A stretch of DNA of 64,000 nt, taken from NCBI GenBank assembly GCA_009192285.1, contig WBVU01000003.1, positions 2,325,973 through 2,389,972 of the forward strand. Reading direction: 5' to 3'. The position numbers and the translations under genes are program-made. Below the pieces are notes generated by a model. The model ran no database searches. It saw only the letters and a list, made by a program, of their open reading frames with translations, and had not been told where the DNA came from. Position 1 is the stretch's first letter; each line of letters begins with the position of its first letter. Shown here piece by piece: positions 24,054 through 37,578 of the stretch. Origin of the DNA: Morchella semilibera (lineage: Eukaryota > Ascomycota > Pezizomycetes > Pezizales > Morchellaceae).

Positions 24054-26104
24054 ATGTCCGAAGACTACGACCCCTCTCCACAGAATCGCCGGCTCCGTCT
24101 CCGAAACTCCCTCGTCCGCCCTTCGCGCCTCTCGTACGGCCCCTCTTGCGCTAACGACGACTCGCGCGCCCCTTCCCCCTCCCCCAGATCGACGACAACG
24201 GCTGGGAGACCGAGGACGCCGACAGCACCACCACAACCACCACAACCAATACATCCGCAACCACTACACCAACGCCGCAGTCACCGCTACCGCCGCTACC
24301 ACCCCCGGGAGACGAGGAAAACGTCTCAAACTCGGCCCGCAAGCGACGCAGCCGGGATGCGCCCTTCTTCCCCCGGCACTGATGGGGCTGTCGCCTGCCG
24401 CCGCTGGAGGCCTCAAACCCCCACCCCCGGGTGCTAACCACCGCCGGAACCGCAGCGGGAGTGAGGGCGGCGGGCAGAGGGGGGACAGATATGTGGATTT
24501 TCTAGAGAGGCAGGTTGCGGACTTGACGGCGCAGCTGCAAGGATATACGAGTCCCAGCAGTGGGGCATCGGCATGCCGTGAAGCTGAGGAGACTGAGTAG
24601 TGAGGCGAGGAGCCTGAGGAATGAGGTGCTGGACTGGGAGGCAAAGTTCAATGTGCGCGTCAAGGACGAGGTGGAGATGAAGGCTGCGCAGGACAATACG
24701 CTGCGCGGGAAGATCCGCATGCTGGAGGAGAAGCTGGATGAGGCCCTGGAGCGCGGGCAAGAGGTCGAGGAGGAGTGCGATGCCTGGCGGGGGCGCGCCG
24801 TGGAGTTGGAGGGTATCAATAGGGGCGCTGGAGGTGCGGGTCGAGGCCCTGGCCAGTATGCTGGCGGAGGCGACGCGGGGGGAGAGGGGCGTGAGCAGGA
24901 GTCGGAGTCGGGCTAGGAGGAGTGCGAGCAGGCGCGGGAGTGAGGTCGGAGCGCCGGGAATGGAGAGGTGCGTGACGATTGGGACGGCCACGAATACGGC
25001 CACGACTACACCTGCGGATAGTAGAAGGGGGAGTGTAGACGGTGGTGCGTCTGCGTCGCCGGGTAGCTCGCCGGGGAGGAGGTTGGAGGATTATGGCATC
25101 ACGGATCCGATCGATGCGGTCCTACTCACAATGACCTCGTCGTCGGCTCCGCCAACACCTGCCGACCCTATACGCACACGCCACATGAGACGCTTCCCTT
25201 CCGGTTCCACTGCGCCAAAAGCACTCGTGCTCCCGCCGTCGTCTGCTTCCTCACCGACGGGGCCCGAAACATCACCGACGCTCCCAACCCTACGCACATT
25301 CTTCAACACGCCCATCGCCGACCCCTCCAGTATGTTCTCGTCACGGCCCTCATCCTCATCCTCCGACGTCCCACCCCCATCAGCAGTAACACCCGCTCAC
25401 TCTGCCGCCCGCCACTCACCCAATCCGACAGCCTCTTTGCCGAGCTCGCCCGCGCCGAGAACAAGGCCATCGCCGCAGAAGACAACGAGAACGATGCCTT
25501 TGCCCTCGTCTCAGAAGCCATGAACAACCCCACGCCCCTCCTGATGAAGGCCGCGGGCCTCGTTGGCGCGGGCATCCGCTCGCCGACAGGCACATTCCTC
25601 ACCGCGCGCAAGAACGCCATGGACATGCTCACGGGCGTCGTCGGAAAGGGCGTTGAGCGCGTCTCGCGCCGGCGAGCGAAGCTCCTGCAGTACAAGTCGC
25701 GCGAAGCACGGCGGCGCATCGAGGGCGTGGCCGAGGACCGTGTGCGACGGGATCATCAGCAGCGGGGTCGCGGCAAAGCAGGCGTGGAGCTAGTGAAGCC
25801 GGGCGGCACCGGCGGCGAGGACGCAGTCGAGCATGTGTGGCTGTGGGTGAGGTTTGTGGTCGCGCTTGTGGTTGCGCTGGGGGTAGCGGTGAAGGAGGGT
25901 CCGGCGGTGGTGCTGGCGGTGGATGGGGGGGACTATGATGGGGTTGTGGAGGAAGAGAGGGAGTGCGCGTTGAGGGAGTTGAGGGAGAGGGGGGAGACGA
26001 GGGCTGAGAGGATGAGGCGGGAGTGGAGGGGAATGGGGGACGAACGGCTGAGGTTATGGGAGGGGGCGAGTTTGAAAGGGGCGAGAGGAGTGCATGTGGG
26101 GTGA
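24054..26104 (+). pseudogene. Coiled-coil/membrane protein gene with broken frame
   Basis: Coding character is clear but shifts frame. It starts at ATG 24054 (MSEDYDPSPQNRRLRLRNSL). An acidic part IDDNGWETEDAD (from 24188) lies in another frame and can be reached by a GTCCGC...CCCAG intron at 24114-24187. The next frame carries GDRYVDFLERQVADLTAQLQ (~24480-24545), then RRLSSEARSLRNEV and a long coiled coil to ~24825. It continues as LEVRVEALASMLAEATRG and an S/P-rich region, and finally SLFAELARAENKAIAAEDN to the end at 26104, with a hydrophobic helix (RFVVALVVALGVAV). The changes near 24560-24590, at the G-run at about 24825 and near 25390-25420 have no usable intron. I do not recognise the family. 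Either the gene has decayed or the assembly has indels. Confidence 0.55.
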
Positions 26105-29100
26105 TGGGAGGAGGAAGGCCATGGAGTGGGGGGTGTAGAAGGGGGAGGGGTAGTGATAGTTTTGCCCTTTTTTTTTTCTTGTAGCTTTTTGTAGTTTTTT
26201 TTTTTTTATTTTTTTTATTTTCTTTTATAAACTTGCTTTCTGGATTTGTTGCTGCGGTGCTGCTTTCTTTCTCCTTCTTCTTTTCGCGACACATATATTC
26301 CTCCATTCAAGCTATTACACCCCGTCCATCCATCCGTCCAGTACTCTACTAGTTACACCCCAGCTTCCAACAAACAAGCAAAAAAACAATGAATGAACTG
26401 ACCTGATACTGTACCTATTCAACTATTTCTTTTCTCCCGCCACATATCTTACCCTGCGTGTCTTTTATAGTTGCCTGTATACTTATATACATATACACAA
26501 GCGCGAGAGGGGGATGTCTAGATTTTTTTATTTTCGGGTTTAGGACGGACCGAGTGAGAATCTGTGATGCTGTCTGTGGAACGTAGACTGCCCGTTCGTT
26601 TGCCACGATGGTGTGTGTGGACATGGCCCGCTGCGGTATGTCAACTGGCCAGTACTGCCCTGGAACGGAGCGGATGGGTAGTGTAGGTGGGTCGATATGG
26701 TGACTGGATGTAGTCCTAGCTCTGCCCTGGGGGACGCTGTGGGGGGTTGTAGACTTGTGTGGATGCTTCCTTTCCTTCCTTGGGAACCCCTTATTAACTC
26801 TAGCTACTACATATGTGGGATGTAGGAGGTTTCGGGTTGGATGGCTGAACCCTAACCCTACCTACGGTATCTCGAGGTGATGGTGGGCTTGTGCTTGGGT
26901 TGGTATATGGATGTGTGGAGAGTGGGTGGTTGGGCGGGTGTGTGCTCTGATGCCTTTGGTGCAGCAGGATCGTATGGTTTCTGGGGATGTACGGACTATG
27001 GATACAGGTGTCTGGTTTGTGATAGATCCAGAACTACGCAGTAGAACCGGAAGGATCCCTACTTGGTCAAGTAAAAGAGGCCACTGCTAAATGGTACCGG
27101 AACACCTAACCCTGGAACGATAAATATCAGAATGTCTTAGCCGCCCACTCCCGCCTACAATTCAAGGGCCCTTCCCGCCGCCCCCGTCGTCGAGGAAACC
27201 CCACACGCAAGCGGCCCTCCCCCTTGCCCCTCTCGCCTCTCCTCCATCGTCACTAGGACCGGCATCGACAGTTGGAGGGCGATATGCTGGGTTTGTTTTT
27301 TGTTTCCCCCTGGTTAATTGTTGCTTCTTTCTCCCCTTCTGGATGATCATGATGGGGGGGGGGGGGTTGATGGGCCTTCTGCTAATTGTGTGATTGCTAG
27401 CTCTTTTTCTTCCAGACACACCAACCCTACTAAACAACCTCAATCCCCCCTCCCTACTCATTCTCACCAGGGCGTTACTCGGGCTTCACTCCCTGACAAT
27501 CTTCGGCCGGCGGAAATAACCCTAACCCTGGGATATGGTTGGCACAACACCCACCTCCTCCCTATTATCTTCCAAGGACAGGAGGGGTTCGGTGGGTACA
27601 CTTATGTATAGGCCCCAGCAGGTAAAATATGCTACAAGGAAGTATATGTCGGGCTTCCTCTAGGGCTCTACTACGAATGGAGGCTCACGGCCGCCCTGTT
27701 TCCCCCTAGGGTGGGTCACGAGATCAGAGAGCCCCGAGGCTTTGTTCAGAAGGGGCAATGCGTAACCGGAATTGGTGGAGACTGAGTAGGTCAAAGAAGG
27801 TAAAAAAAAAAAACCTCTCAAAAAATGCGAGTGATGGGTAATGATCTAAACACTAGCGTTGTTCTGCGCCAAGTCCGAGTTTTGGTGGTGCTTCCCTCCC
27901 CCCTAAAAAATAAACTATCGTAAACCAACAGCTAACCAGGGGAGGGGAGAGTAGTTAGGCCATAACCCAAGAAACCCTACCTGCTTTGGTGACTTACTGG
28001 AATTCTCGAGGCTTGCAACAGCCTGGTAATTCCGGGGCTTTGCTCTGTGGCCCGTGAGAAAAAAAAGACAAAATCACCTTATATCGTGTATCGCGCGCGT
28101 ATATGCAGAGGATATGGTATAAACCAGGAGAGTTCTCTTTTCCTTTTCTTGGTACTGCTATCCTCTGACGGGTATGTCCTCGTCAGGGTGGAGATCGAGT
28201 AGGCCTGGCCAACCACAATGGCCCAAACCTTCAAAAACCCACTCAATAGAGGTCCTGTAGGCCAAAAAAAACGCAGAACCCCCTTAAGCTAATCTCTATG
28301 GAGTATTTCTCGCGATAGACTGGGGGCATAACCGCCAAGAACCTGTACGAGTTTTTCCAGAGTTCCCGCTCTGTTGAAGCGAGTGATAAACTGTGATGCA
28401 ACACTCTAGCCAAACCCGCTCCTGGAGATGAGTCGAACCTACATGTAGCCAGCCCTTTGCCAAGAGAGAGAGGTATTAAAAAGACAGCGCAGTATTTTTT
28501 TTCTTTTCTTTTAATCTTGGGGATCTGATGACGGAGACAAAACGTACTTGTGGCTCGGCTGAATATCTTCTTTACCCCGGCGGCTTTTAGGAAGAGGTCG
28601 AGGCATTATCCCCTATTTGGGGGGGGGGGGTCTTACCTTCTCGCCGGAAATGACCCTAACGCGGCCAGGACAAGAAAAACTAGACGAGATATTGCCTCAC
28701 TCATCCTTGCTGAGGATCGTGACACTAGGGGCCTTTATTATTCTAACACGGTGCATTTATAGATCTTAGACGGTGGAATCTCGCCGGTCTCCTTCGTCTC
28801 TTTGAGAAAGAGAGGCCGAGTTGAAATTAAAGTAGGGCGATCCAAGGTTATTAAAAAGTAGAGTATGCACACCTTGTTGGGGAGTTCTCACTAACTAGAA
28901 CTGGTCTAAGGGATGGAAAAAGCGCAAGACATGATGTGGTGGTTCATACACACAAACATTTATATAAACCAGATTGAATAGCCAAGGCCCGGTCAACGAT
29001 ATTCCAGGTTCAATCCAGCATACGCAAGAGGTCCGCCCCCAAGGGGCTTGGTGGATCTACCCAAACTCCCCACATCTCTAGTCTTATTTAGAGATTATAA

Positions 29101-32100
29101 TGGACCTGAGGTACAATTGGGTGAGTCTTTAATTGGCTGGTTGGCCACTAATCGCTCACGGAGGCACATGGAACCCCCCCCCCCATATAATTCCTGAATC
29201 AACACCTTTTTATCGTTAGACTTTAACCTTTCAGAAATTAAGGGTATATTCAGTTCTCAAAGTGTTTGACTTTATAACATAGCAATCACAATGCCACATA
29301 CACGACACGGAATCTTCCAAAAAGGCTGAATATACCTTTCTGGTGTCATGTAAACTTAAGGTTTTTGTGCTTAGCATTACTAGCCAATCAGCTTGCACTT
29401 CTATGTTCGTTTCCAGGGCCTCGACCTGTGGTGAACAGTAAAAGCTATACGTGTGTACTTTAGGGGTATGGGCACGAGACTAGTGGTAGGTATACATACT
29501 TGTTATATTGTATTCCGGACAATGAGGTAGGCTGGTACTGATCGATGCTTATTTTATCCCGATACACATTTCAAAATAGGCAGTTGCCGGTTTTAATGTG
29601 GTCAATATATATACAGGCGGCTATAAGAGCACGCCTAGAAATGAATGCCCCTATTATACCTCCCAGAGCACTACATAACGGCATTTCGGAATTTATTTCT
29701 TAGCCGGGATAACTGACTTGGCTCGGCAATGCGCCAAAACCACAGTTGTTAGTAAGCTGGACTAATACTAAGCAACGTACTCCTTCGCCCATTGGAGTAT
29801 TACTAAAATAGCTGAACGCCGTTTAGCTTTCTTTCCTCTGCTAGATTGAAGCTTGGCCAATATTATCTATAAAGTCAATCGTCTTGCGACATTGTTTAGC
29901 TCCATTCGTCGGCGGGGCTTGTGGAGACAGATAGGCGTTAGTTTCCACAATTAATCCTTTCCTCATCATAATTCCAGACTCACCGACTGTAAATGGCATA
30001 GGTAGACGTACGGCTATGGGCCTACACAGAACACTCGTCCACTCTAGATTTCCAACATAACATGTTCGAAGGGTGACACGTGAGAAGTGAAGAGAGGCTC
30101 TCAACTGCATGTGCACTCTTTGGGCGACCCTTCTTCTTCTTCTTCGAACCTGACAGGCCAGGTGCCACAACGATACAGAGAATTTTTTTTTGCCTCTCGG
30201 AAAAGATCGAATAATCGACCATTTCCTCGCTGAGACATCACCGAATCACGCGTTTACCCCTCCCATGGCTCTAGTCCCCCGTTGCTTTTTAGCGAAAAGA
30301 AAAACAATTCAACTGTTTGGTTCGGGGTAGTTCGGTAGTCTGGACCAGTACGTAACTACATGTGGCTTTCAATTCTGCATGACTCCCCGTTTTGTTTTTG
30401 TTTTTTTCCCTTTAGTGAGATCTCTCATACTTTAATTGGTAGAGGAATTATGGTTAATTGCCAACTCCTCGGTCTTTAAAAACGCAGTCTACCCAAGACG
30501 TGTGTGCTGTGTGTGCGCTATGAAGCTAACTAGCTCTTTCATATTCTACTTGACCAGGTTTAATGTAAGGGGAACTGTTACAGCATGGTAACAAGCTCAA
30601 GTTCACACATGTGGCTTCCTCTTGAGTAGTAGGTACATATGTACTTAGATGTAGGCGGGTAGGATGTACGGGCCTCCTCGATTTTGCGTAAGAATCAAAT
30701 CGGATCTCTGGGGTTTACTGCACGTGCTCATGGATGGGTATTAACGGCGTCGAACTTTGAGGTGTCATGTCAAGGACCTAATTCGCGTTTTTAGAAACAA
30801 CACAGGTCTAAGGTCGGTTAACAGTGAACAGGAAAGCCCGTATTTATTGTGTTACAACCCCACACCGCGGCTGGCCCGCGCGGCAGTGCACAGACTTGGT
30901 TTTCATATGTAGGTATGTATGGGGGGGCCTTCCAACGTCAACATCATCAGCATCTAACCTGTTAGAAGAAGGCCAAGTGGAGATAGAATATGTTTCAACA
31001 CTCAACTCAACTAGGGCCTATCGATAAGCTGCTCTGATAGGTGGAGCTAGAAATTACATTGAACACGATGGTGATGGCGGATGATCCAATGGTGCTGATG
31101 GATCATGGAAGGTACCTTTTCGCGAATTGAGATTGATCTGGGGGGGACTGTGCATGGATTAGGGATTAAAGTAAATTACTAGGGGGAAGGGGGGGGGGGG
31201 AATTCGACGAGCCCTGAAGTCTGCTTGCTGCGCTTCAAGCGCTGGAAGAGCTTCTTTCGTGATGGATGCAAGTGGTTAAAGTATAATTTCAAATTCGCCG
31301 CCAATTGTTCTTCCTGTCCTTGTGTAGTGTGGTCCTGGTCTAAAGGCTTGAGTTGGCTGAGCTGCTGGCATGATGCTGCGAAGAGAGATGTAGGTACCGG
31401 CAAAGCAGGTAAAGTACATGAGACCCCCCCCCCCCCCCAATACCCTTACATATCCCCCCACCCTTGCAACGGTGGCAGATTCTGGGGGGGGGGGGGGTGC
31501 CAAGCTACACAGTTACCTCACTGAATTGAATCTAGCCTGCAGTGAACCTTCCTGCGCAACCACTCGAGCTCACTATTCAGATATCCCCACTGGATGTTTG
31601 ATCTCGCACCGAGCTCCTCCAAACAGGCAGGACACCTTTCTCATGCTTCAGCACAGGTAAAAGAAGAATTGGAATAATAAGGATCATCCCTACGCTGAGT
31701 CTTATGGGGCAACAATTTGTCGATCAAACCGAAACTCCCATGTGTCATTGCCTATATTTTCTCAACCCCTCTGGATCATATCACTTACCTCTTTACGCCG
31801 TACGCACACATTTCGCATCTCAGCACCGACAGCGGCTCTTCCACTCCCCGCCCTCCCACACACGTATCCTAGGAGGATTTCTGAATTTGCACATCACAAC
31901 AACAACATCATCTCTAACTGATGTGTTAATATTTTCGGTTTCTTTTTCATGCTACAGCGCAGGCCCAATTACCCTCAAGGAGACTGGTAGCAGACAATAG
32001 AATATACTTCGGTCATTGCACTGTAGGTACTCTATACACGTAATTCGTGTGGACTATGCAATCTCTCTCGGACAATGCACACCGGTAGATCGAACATGGA

Positions 32101-32864
32101 ATATGGTGATATGATGTAAATCTGCTAAGCTCCCGTGAAACTATTATATATTTGCGGTTTGGCCCTGTTCAAGGAGGCGACAGCACCTGGCTACCATCAA
32201 TATTGCAAATACCGAATACCAAAGACCTACTTACATACATACGTAGAATACGTACATCTTTGTGCGGCTCCGTGTTAAGACGGAATCGGAGGCCGGGCGA
32301 CAAAGGTACTCCCCACATCGAAGGTTCCTTTTTTTTTTTTTTTTTTTTTTTTTGAGGGATTTCGATCGCGACGCGCTGTGATTTTTCAACCATCTCTTCC
32401 TACATATATATTTTTTATTTTTCTTGTCCCGTCACCCCCCCACTGCGAATTCCTTTAGGAGTGTAGACTCTGTTTTAGCTGCCACGGGAGCGAACTTGGA
32501 AGTACCTACAAGTAATGGTTTAGAGGTAATAGAGGGACACTACACGGCACTCGCAGTATCTCTCTGGCGTCTACACACTACTAGTTTTAACATAGCATTT
32601 CCAACTTTGCAGCCCACCCATACTCCTCCCTGAGGTAAGGTGGAGCTATCACTTACATACCTAGTTATTTTCGTTAGTCGTATACCTGTTTATTCTACCT
32701 ACCTGGTTGCTTACTGCTGCTTGGTCTTCCCCGGATTTCCTCTTCGGAGTATCTTGCCATTTTATTTTATTTTGTGGCTTTGTGTGTGGTGTTGCTCTAA
32801 TTTTGTTTCTGGCATATGCTGGTGCTAAAATTCCCGTGGTGCAGGATTCGGACCTCTTTCTGTT
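26105..32864. other. Gene-poor region, 6.8 kb
   Basis: No credible single-exon or spliced gene is visible. Contents seen: T-rich sequence after the coiled-coil gene, TTAGGG-type doublets (26848-26862 and 27518-27529), a TACATGTA at 28440, and G or C homopolymers of 11-15 nt at 27354, 28619, 29174, 31189, 31424 and 31484. A 25-nt T-run is at 32329-32353. Decayed repeats are likely but cannot be identified by eye. Confidence 0.5.
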
Positions 32865-35800
32865 ATGGCTGCAACGAACCCCGACTCAAAAAGGCCCCGT
32901 CTGAATTCTTGGGGATCGGCCCTTTCCTCCTCTTCGCCGCTCCCCCATGAGTTCCAGACACATCCTTTGCACAACCCGCCGTCACATCCCCAGCATTCTT
33001 CGCCTTACACAGCTTCATCGGCCGGGCCTGGATTTTGGCGGGAAATGAAAACGCAGCCCCACCCCATTCAGCATACACTATCCCACCAGAGATCACACTC
33101 AGTTTCCTCACTGCCCCCGGGAGCTGGAGGAGCCAAAAATGGATCCCATAACCACACACCACAACAACCTCCCCCTCCCCCTCCTACTCTTCCTTCCCTT
33201 CCTTCGACACATCCTACACACCAAGGACAGAGCGTCAATAGCTCTCACACGTTAGGAGCCCCCAGTACTGGGCACGTGCAGGCCGATTCACCACTTCAGA
33301 TGCCATCAGCTCCAAATTCAAACCCTAATCCTGGCTACCAGGGCTACCAACAGCATCAGCTTCAAAAACCCCAGGGCGGGCTTGATGGTTCCTCGCCCAC
33401 ACAAACACCATCTGGTCCTGCACCTCTAATGCGCCACCGCCATCGACCAGCAACAGGTGCAGCAGCTCCGTTCACTTCCAGTGTCTGGACATTCACAATC
33501 TTCACCTGGTGGTCACCCTCAGTACCAGGACCCAAACTACTACGTCCCACATAATGCCGGAGATGCCAGAGGCTCATTAGGGGTTGAATCAATATCTCCT
33601 GGAAGCACTACTACACTTGCAACAGGCCCTAGTCCGATATTGACCTCTGGAGGGTTCACTGGGGGTCCGGTGGGGATGATGAATCAACATATGCAGGGAC
33701 ATCCATCCGGAGGACAAATGAGTGGGGGAATGGCAACAAGTCCAGTAACAACACCAACGAGTGCTGGGGGGATGATGAACGGTCTCCAGGGAATGGGTGT
33801 GGTGACAACTTACCCACCCCGACGGAAAGCTATCAGAGCTGCTCAAGTACGTATTTTAAGCATAAACCATTTCTCTTTCTGTGATTCTAGGAATTTCAAT
33901 TCAAGAAAGCTATGCCAAAATGCAAATCAGAAATGAGGGAGTTCATCCGTTGCTTCGAAAAAGAAAAAAGAAAAAAAGAAAAAAGAAAAAAAGCCAATGG
34001 AACCGACCCTGTTATCATTGGTCGGTGGTCTAATGTTTAGCAATATTTAATTAACCGCAATTGAGAACTCCGGTCTTGGTATAGGCTAGACAGAGTAGCC
34101 GAAACGCAAAACATGGAGAACTAGTACTAACCAATTGGGTATAGGCATGTGATGCCTGTAGAGCTAGGAAAGCTAAGTGCGACGAAGGAAGGCCTAGCTG
34201 TGGGTTCTGTAAAGAATCCCAAATTCCTTGTGTTTACAGAGAAGTACCTCCACCAAAGTGCGTTTCAACGGTCGATGATGTTTCCGTATGCTTCCTATGT
34301 CTGACATGCTTCCTCCGGTATTAAAGACAGGATCGTACATTACTCCAAATCCTAGACAGATTAGGGAGAGTTGAAGGTCTTCTTGACGCAATGAATTCCT
34401 CGGGGCGATCATTTGAAGCACCAAAAACCACAGATGTAACCCCTGTAACAACGAGCACGCAAAAAGATGTTGCAACTGCTACAAGTCCCCCAGGACCAGC
34501 TGTCCATCACTCGCCCCCATTATACCGCCCTTCTCCGGGAGCTGCTTCTCAACTTATATCTGGTAATAAGCCTTATGGTCATCAACAACAAATAATTAGC
34601 ACACCCACTGAAGTGCCGCTTGAGGAGGATGAGCAATTGGCAATGCCGTATCAGCATACCACGGCTGCACATAAATTAATGAGGTGGCCTAGCATCAGAA
34701 AGCTCATTGACGATGAATTTTTGAAACATGAAACATACGTCATGAATGAAGAAGAAAAACGAGGACCTTTAAGGGTTCACGGAAGAGGGGAAGGTATAGA
34801 CACTCCCGAGTCATGGCTTGAGGATATGGACGAAGGGGCCGCAGACACTGGATACATATGGGATAGCGGGATCGGCGTTGAAGAAGTTATGGACAATAGT
34901 TGGGGTAGTGGTGAAGACACGCCTATGGAAGATATGATAGATGGAAGTGGATATCAACAGTCTCGGAGGCAGACAGGTACAGAAGGCAGTGGTTTGACTA
35001 CAGGAGGAGGACTCAAAATGGATCATCAAACCGTGTTAAAGCTTCTCAACAGCTTTCTTTCCAACATTCATATTCTACATCCTGTGTTGGATAGATGCAC
35101 TATTACCAAAATGACTTTTATGTTTGCAGACCGTGTATCACCTACTCCAAAGGTAGCTACGCCTACAACCCCATATTCCACAACACCCGGCCCATCAGTA
35201 GGGTTGGGGCTGGGAGTCAATGATGGTGGGGAGAGCGGCATGCAATCGCCCGTTGTTAATAGGAGAGGGTCCTTAACGTCGGTGAAAAGAAAGCGTAGCA
35301 TATCTTCCACAGGTATGGGGCCAATGCAGAGCCAGTTATCCTCAATAAATTCGCAAGGTTCGGCTTCGGGGCGTAGCCCGCCGCAACGGGTCCCGAAAAC
35401 CATCCATTCAGCGTTGGTACTTTTGGTTTTGGCTCTGGGGGCAGTTTGCCTGCATAAACGCCCTATCCCTGGCCCACTCCAGCCAACATCTAGCTCACCG
35501 CCCATTCGTAATAGCACGCCATCATATAAGAATTCTACTCCGCCGTTTTCTGCTGCCACTCCTCCGTACCACCACAATTATCCGCAGCACTCATCCAAAC
35601 GACAAAAGGGTCGGGAACTAAGAAATATTGATGTCATTCCTGGCCTGGCCTACTTTGGAAAAGCGGTAGAGATAATGGGAACATTAATGGGAGGGAACGA
35701 ACTTGAAAACGTTCAGGTCTGCCTTTTGGCTGGGTTATATTGGGGTCAGCTAGGGAGAGTGCTCGACAGTTGGAAATGGATCAGCTACGCATGCATGGGC

Positions 35801-37048
35801 TGCCAGATCTTAGTCAGAATGTAAGCTGGTTTGTTCTGGTTCTTGAGCCGGGTACTAATGATGGGATGATAGGAGACTGGAAAGTGAAACAGACGATTTA
35901 CGTAAGGACCTAATTTTGCGTGCTTTCTGGAGTTGTCTGCAGTTGGAAAGGTTTATATCCAGGATTTGAAGTGAAAATTCTCAAGCTAACATTCACTCTT
36001 ATTTCCCAGTGATGTCCTTGCAGAGCTTGATCTCCCGCCAAGTGGAATAACAAGGCTAGAAGATTCAATGGCTCTACCAAGCTCTATTGCCTTGCCTCCA
36101 GCGTATGACTCAGAGACAGGGGAAGATGACCCGCTTATGTGGATGTATTACTTGGCTCAAATTGCCTTGCGGAAGTTGCTCAACAGGGCGCATACAACGC
36201 TGTACACCAAAGGTGTGTTTTAATTTGTCGGATATGAGACTATTGGCACATAAACTGATATCCTATTTAACAGAGTCTAAAGATCGGTTCGATTCCCCCC
36301 GATCTCTGGCGATCGCCCGAGAACTTGATTATCAACTTGAACAGTGGAAATTGCATCTTCCGGAACCACTCCGTTGGGATGAAACCGACCCTCCAGCAAG
36401 TGATATAAATGCAGCGAGATTGCGTGCCAAGTATTGGGGCGCGCGGTACATAATTCATAGGCCATTTGTGTATTCTGTAATACACAGAGGCGATAGTGCT
36501 AGCGGTAATGCCTTCTCTTCGCTCTCTCCTGCGAGCGAAATGTCCCAAGGTTCCCCCTCAGCAACCACGCCAAATCATATTTCAAGTATGAGACGGCCGA
36601 GTTTCGCAGGGGAAGATACACCTGTTTCGTTGGAAAAGAGCTGTAGGAAATGCTTGGATTCTGCGGTACAAAGTACCACATCGTTTCATGCGTTCGATCC
36701 CGAGGAGAATAGACCTATTATAACCAATGTGTTTGGTACCGCTCATGCGTAAGCAACTACTCTACCCTCATTTTGGCCCTATATTCAAGGTTGGTATACT
36801 GATTCAACTCCCAACGCTGTGATTATAGGCAATTTGGCAATCTCCTTGTTCTTCAAGCTGCATATCAGTCATCTACACTGAAACATATGATTGACCCTAA
36901 CGTCCTCAACGATTTACTCGCAAAAACAAAACGATGGCTACGGACATTGGCGCCCATCTCTTCAGCATTACGCAAAGATGCTCAAATTCTGGACAATGCC
37001 GCATTAAAGGTAGAATACCAGTTGCCGGGACGGCCTAACAATTACTGA
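32865..37048 (+). CDS. Zn(II)2Cys6 transcription factor
   Basis: Fungal binuclear zinc-cluster DNA-binding regulator. Exons read with confidence: up to 33846, then 34145-34257, 34327-35820, 35873-35950, 36010-36212, 36274-36748 and 36829-37048, all in phase. The zinc cluster (CX2CX6CX6CX2CX6C, start ACDACRARKAKCDEG) lies in the 113-bp second exon, preceded by RRKAIRAAQ and followed by a leucine-rich linker (LLQILDRLGRVEGLLD), probably dimerising. The fungal-specific middle-homology domain covers the later exons (LDYQLEQWKLHLPEPLRW, then YWGARYIIHRPFVYSVI). The N-terminal ~190 residues from ATG 32865 are Pro/Ser/His/Gln-rich. This frame and the QQLRSLPVSG frame differ by one base near 33420-33460, so either an unseen intron or an indel lies there. 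Target genes are unknown; it is convergent with a GH3 glucosidase. Confidence 0.85.
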
Positions 37049-37578
37049 ATCGAGCTTTAAGTGCCGCGGTACCGGCGGTACCCTGTTCCGGAGTCTGCAC
37101 CCATCCTGGAATTAAATTTATAGGTCGTTTATGTTTATACCATCTTCCGGATTTCTATATTATTTCCACCTTGTTTATTGCATTTGTTTTGGGGAACGAC
37201 CACCGCGATCGCCCATTTTGTTTTGGGTGCGTCTTTTCGTATTTAGTGTTGTACGAGTCAGGTGGTTCATATTGAACGTTTTTTGTCACAAAGGGGGGTC
37301 CGGCGTTGATGGTTTCATTTAAGCACTGGCATTCGATACCCTGTCCGTTGAAATTCATTTCTACCGAAGCGCAAGATCTCACTCGTTGGCTGAAAATCAT
37401 CCGCAGACCCAAAAATATATTGTCCGAAAAAAGAAAAATGAGGGAAAAAAAAATGCCAATTGCCACAATTGCCAACCAATAGCCCTTCCCGAGGAGTGAT
37501 ACATTTATAGGAAAGAAAAAGAAAAGAAAAATCCAGATATAGTCGACACCAAAAACCTCCGTTTAACCCACAGATATA
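37049..37578. other. Intergenic between convergent genes
   Basis: The 3' UTRs of the zinc-cluster gene and the GH3 gene. No further feature is seen. Confidence 0.6.

Noticed and set aside
25629-26306. 225-codon minus-strand open frame
   Set aside because: Low-complexity antisense of the coiled-coil gene and its T-rich 3' end.
28425-28440. tRNA B-box-like GGTTCGACTC on the minus strand
   Set aside because: The flanking bases do not form a T-arm or acceptor stem.
36280-36300. tRNA B-box-like GGTTCGATTCC
   Set aside because: Lies in a conserved exon of the zinc-cluster factor and has no cloverleaf around it.
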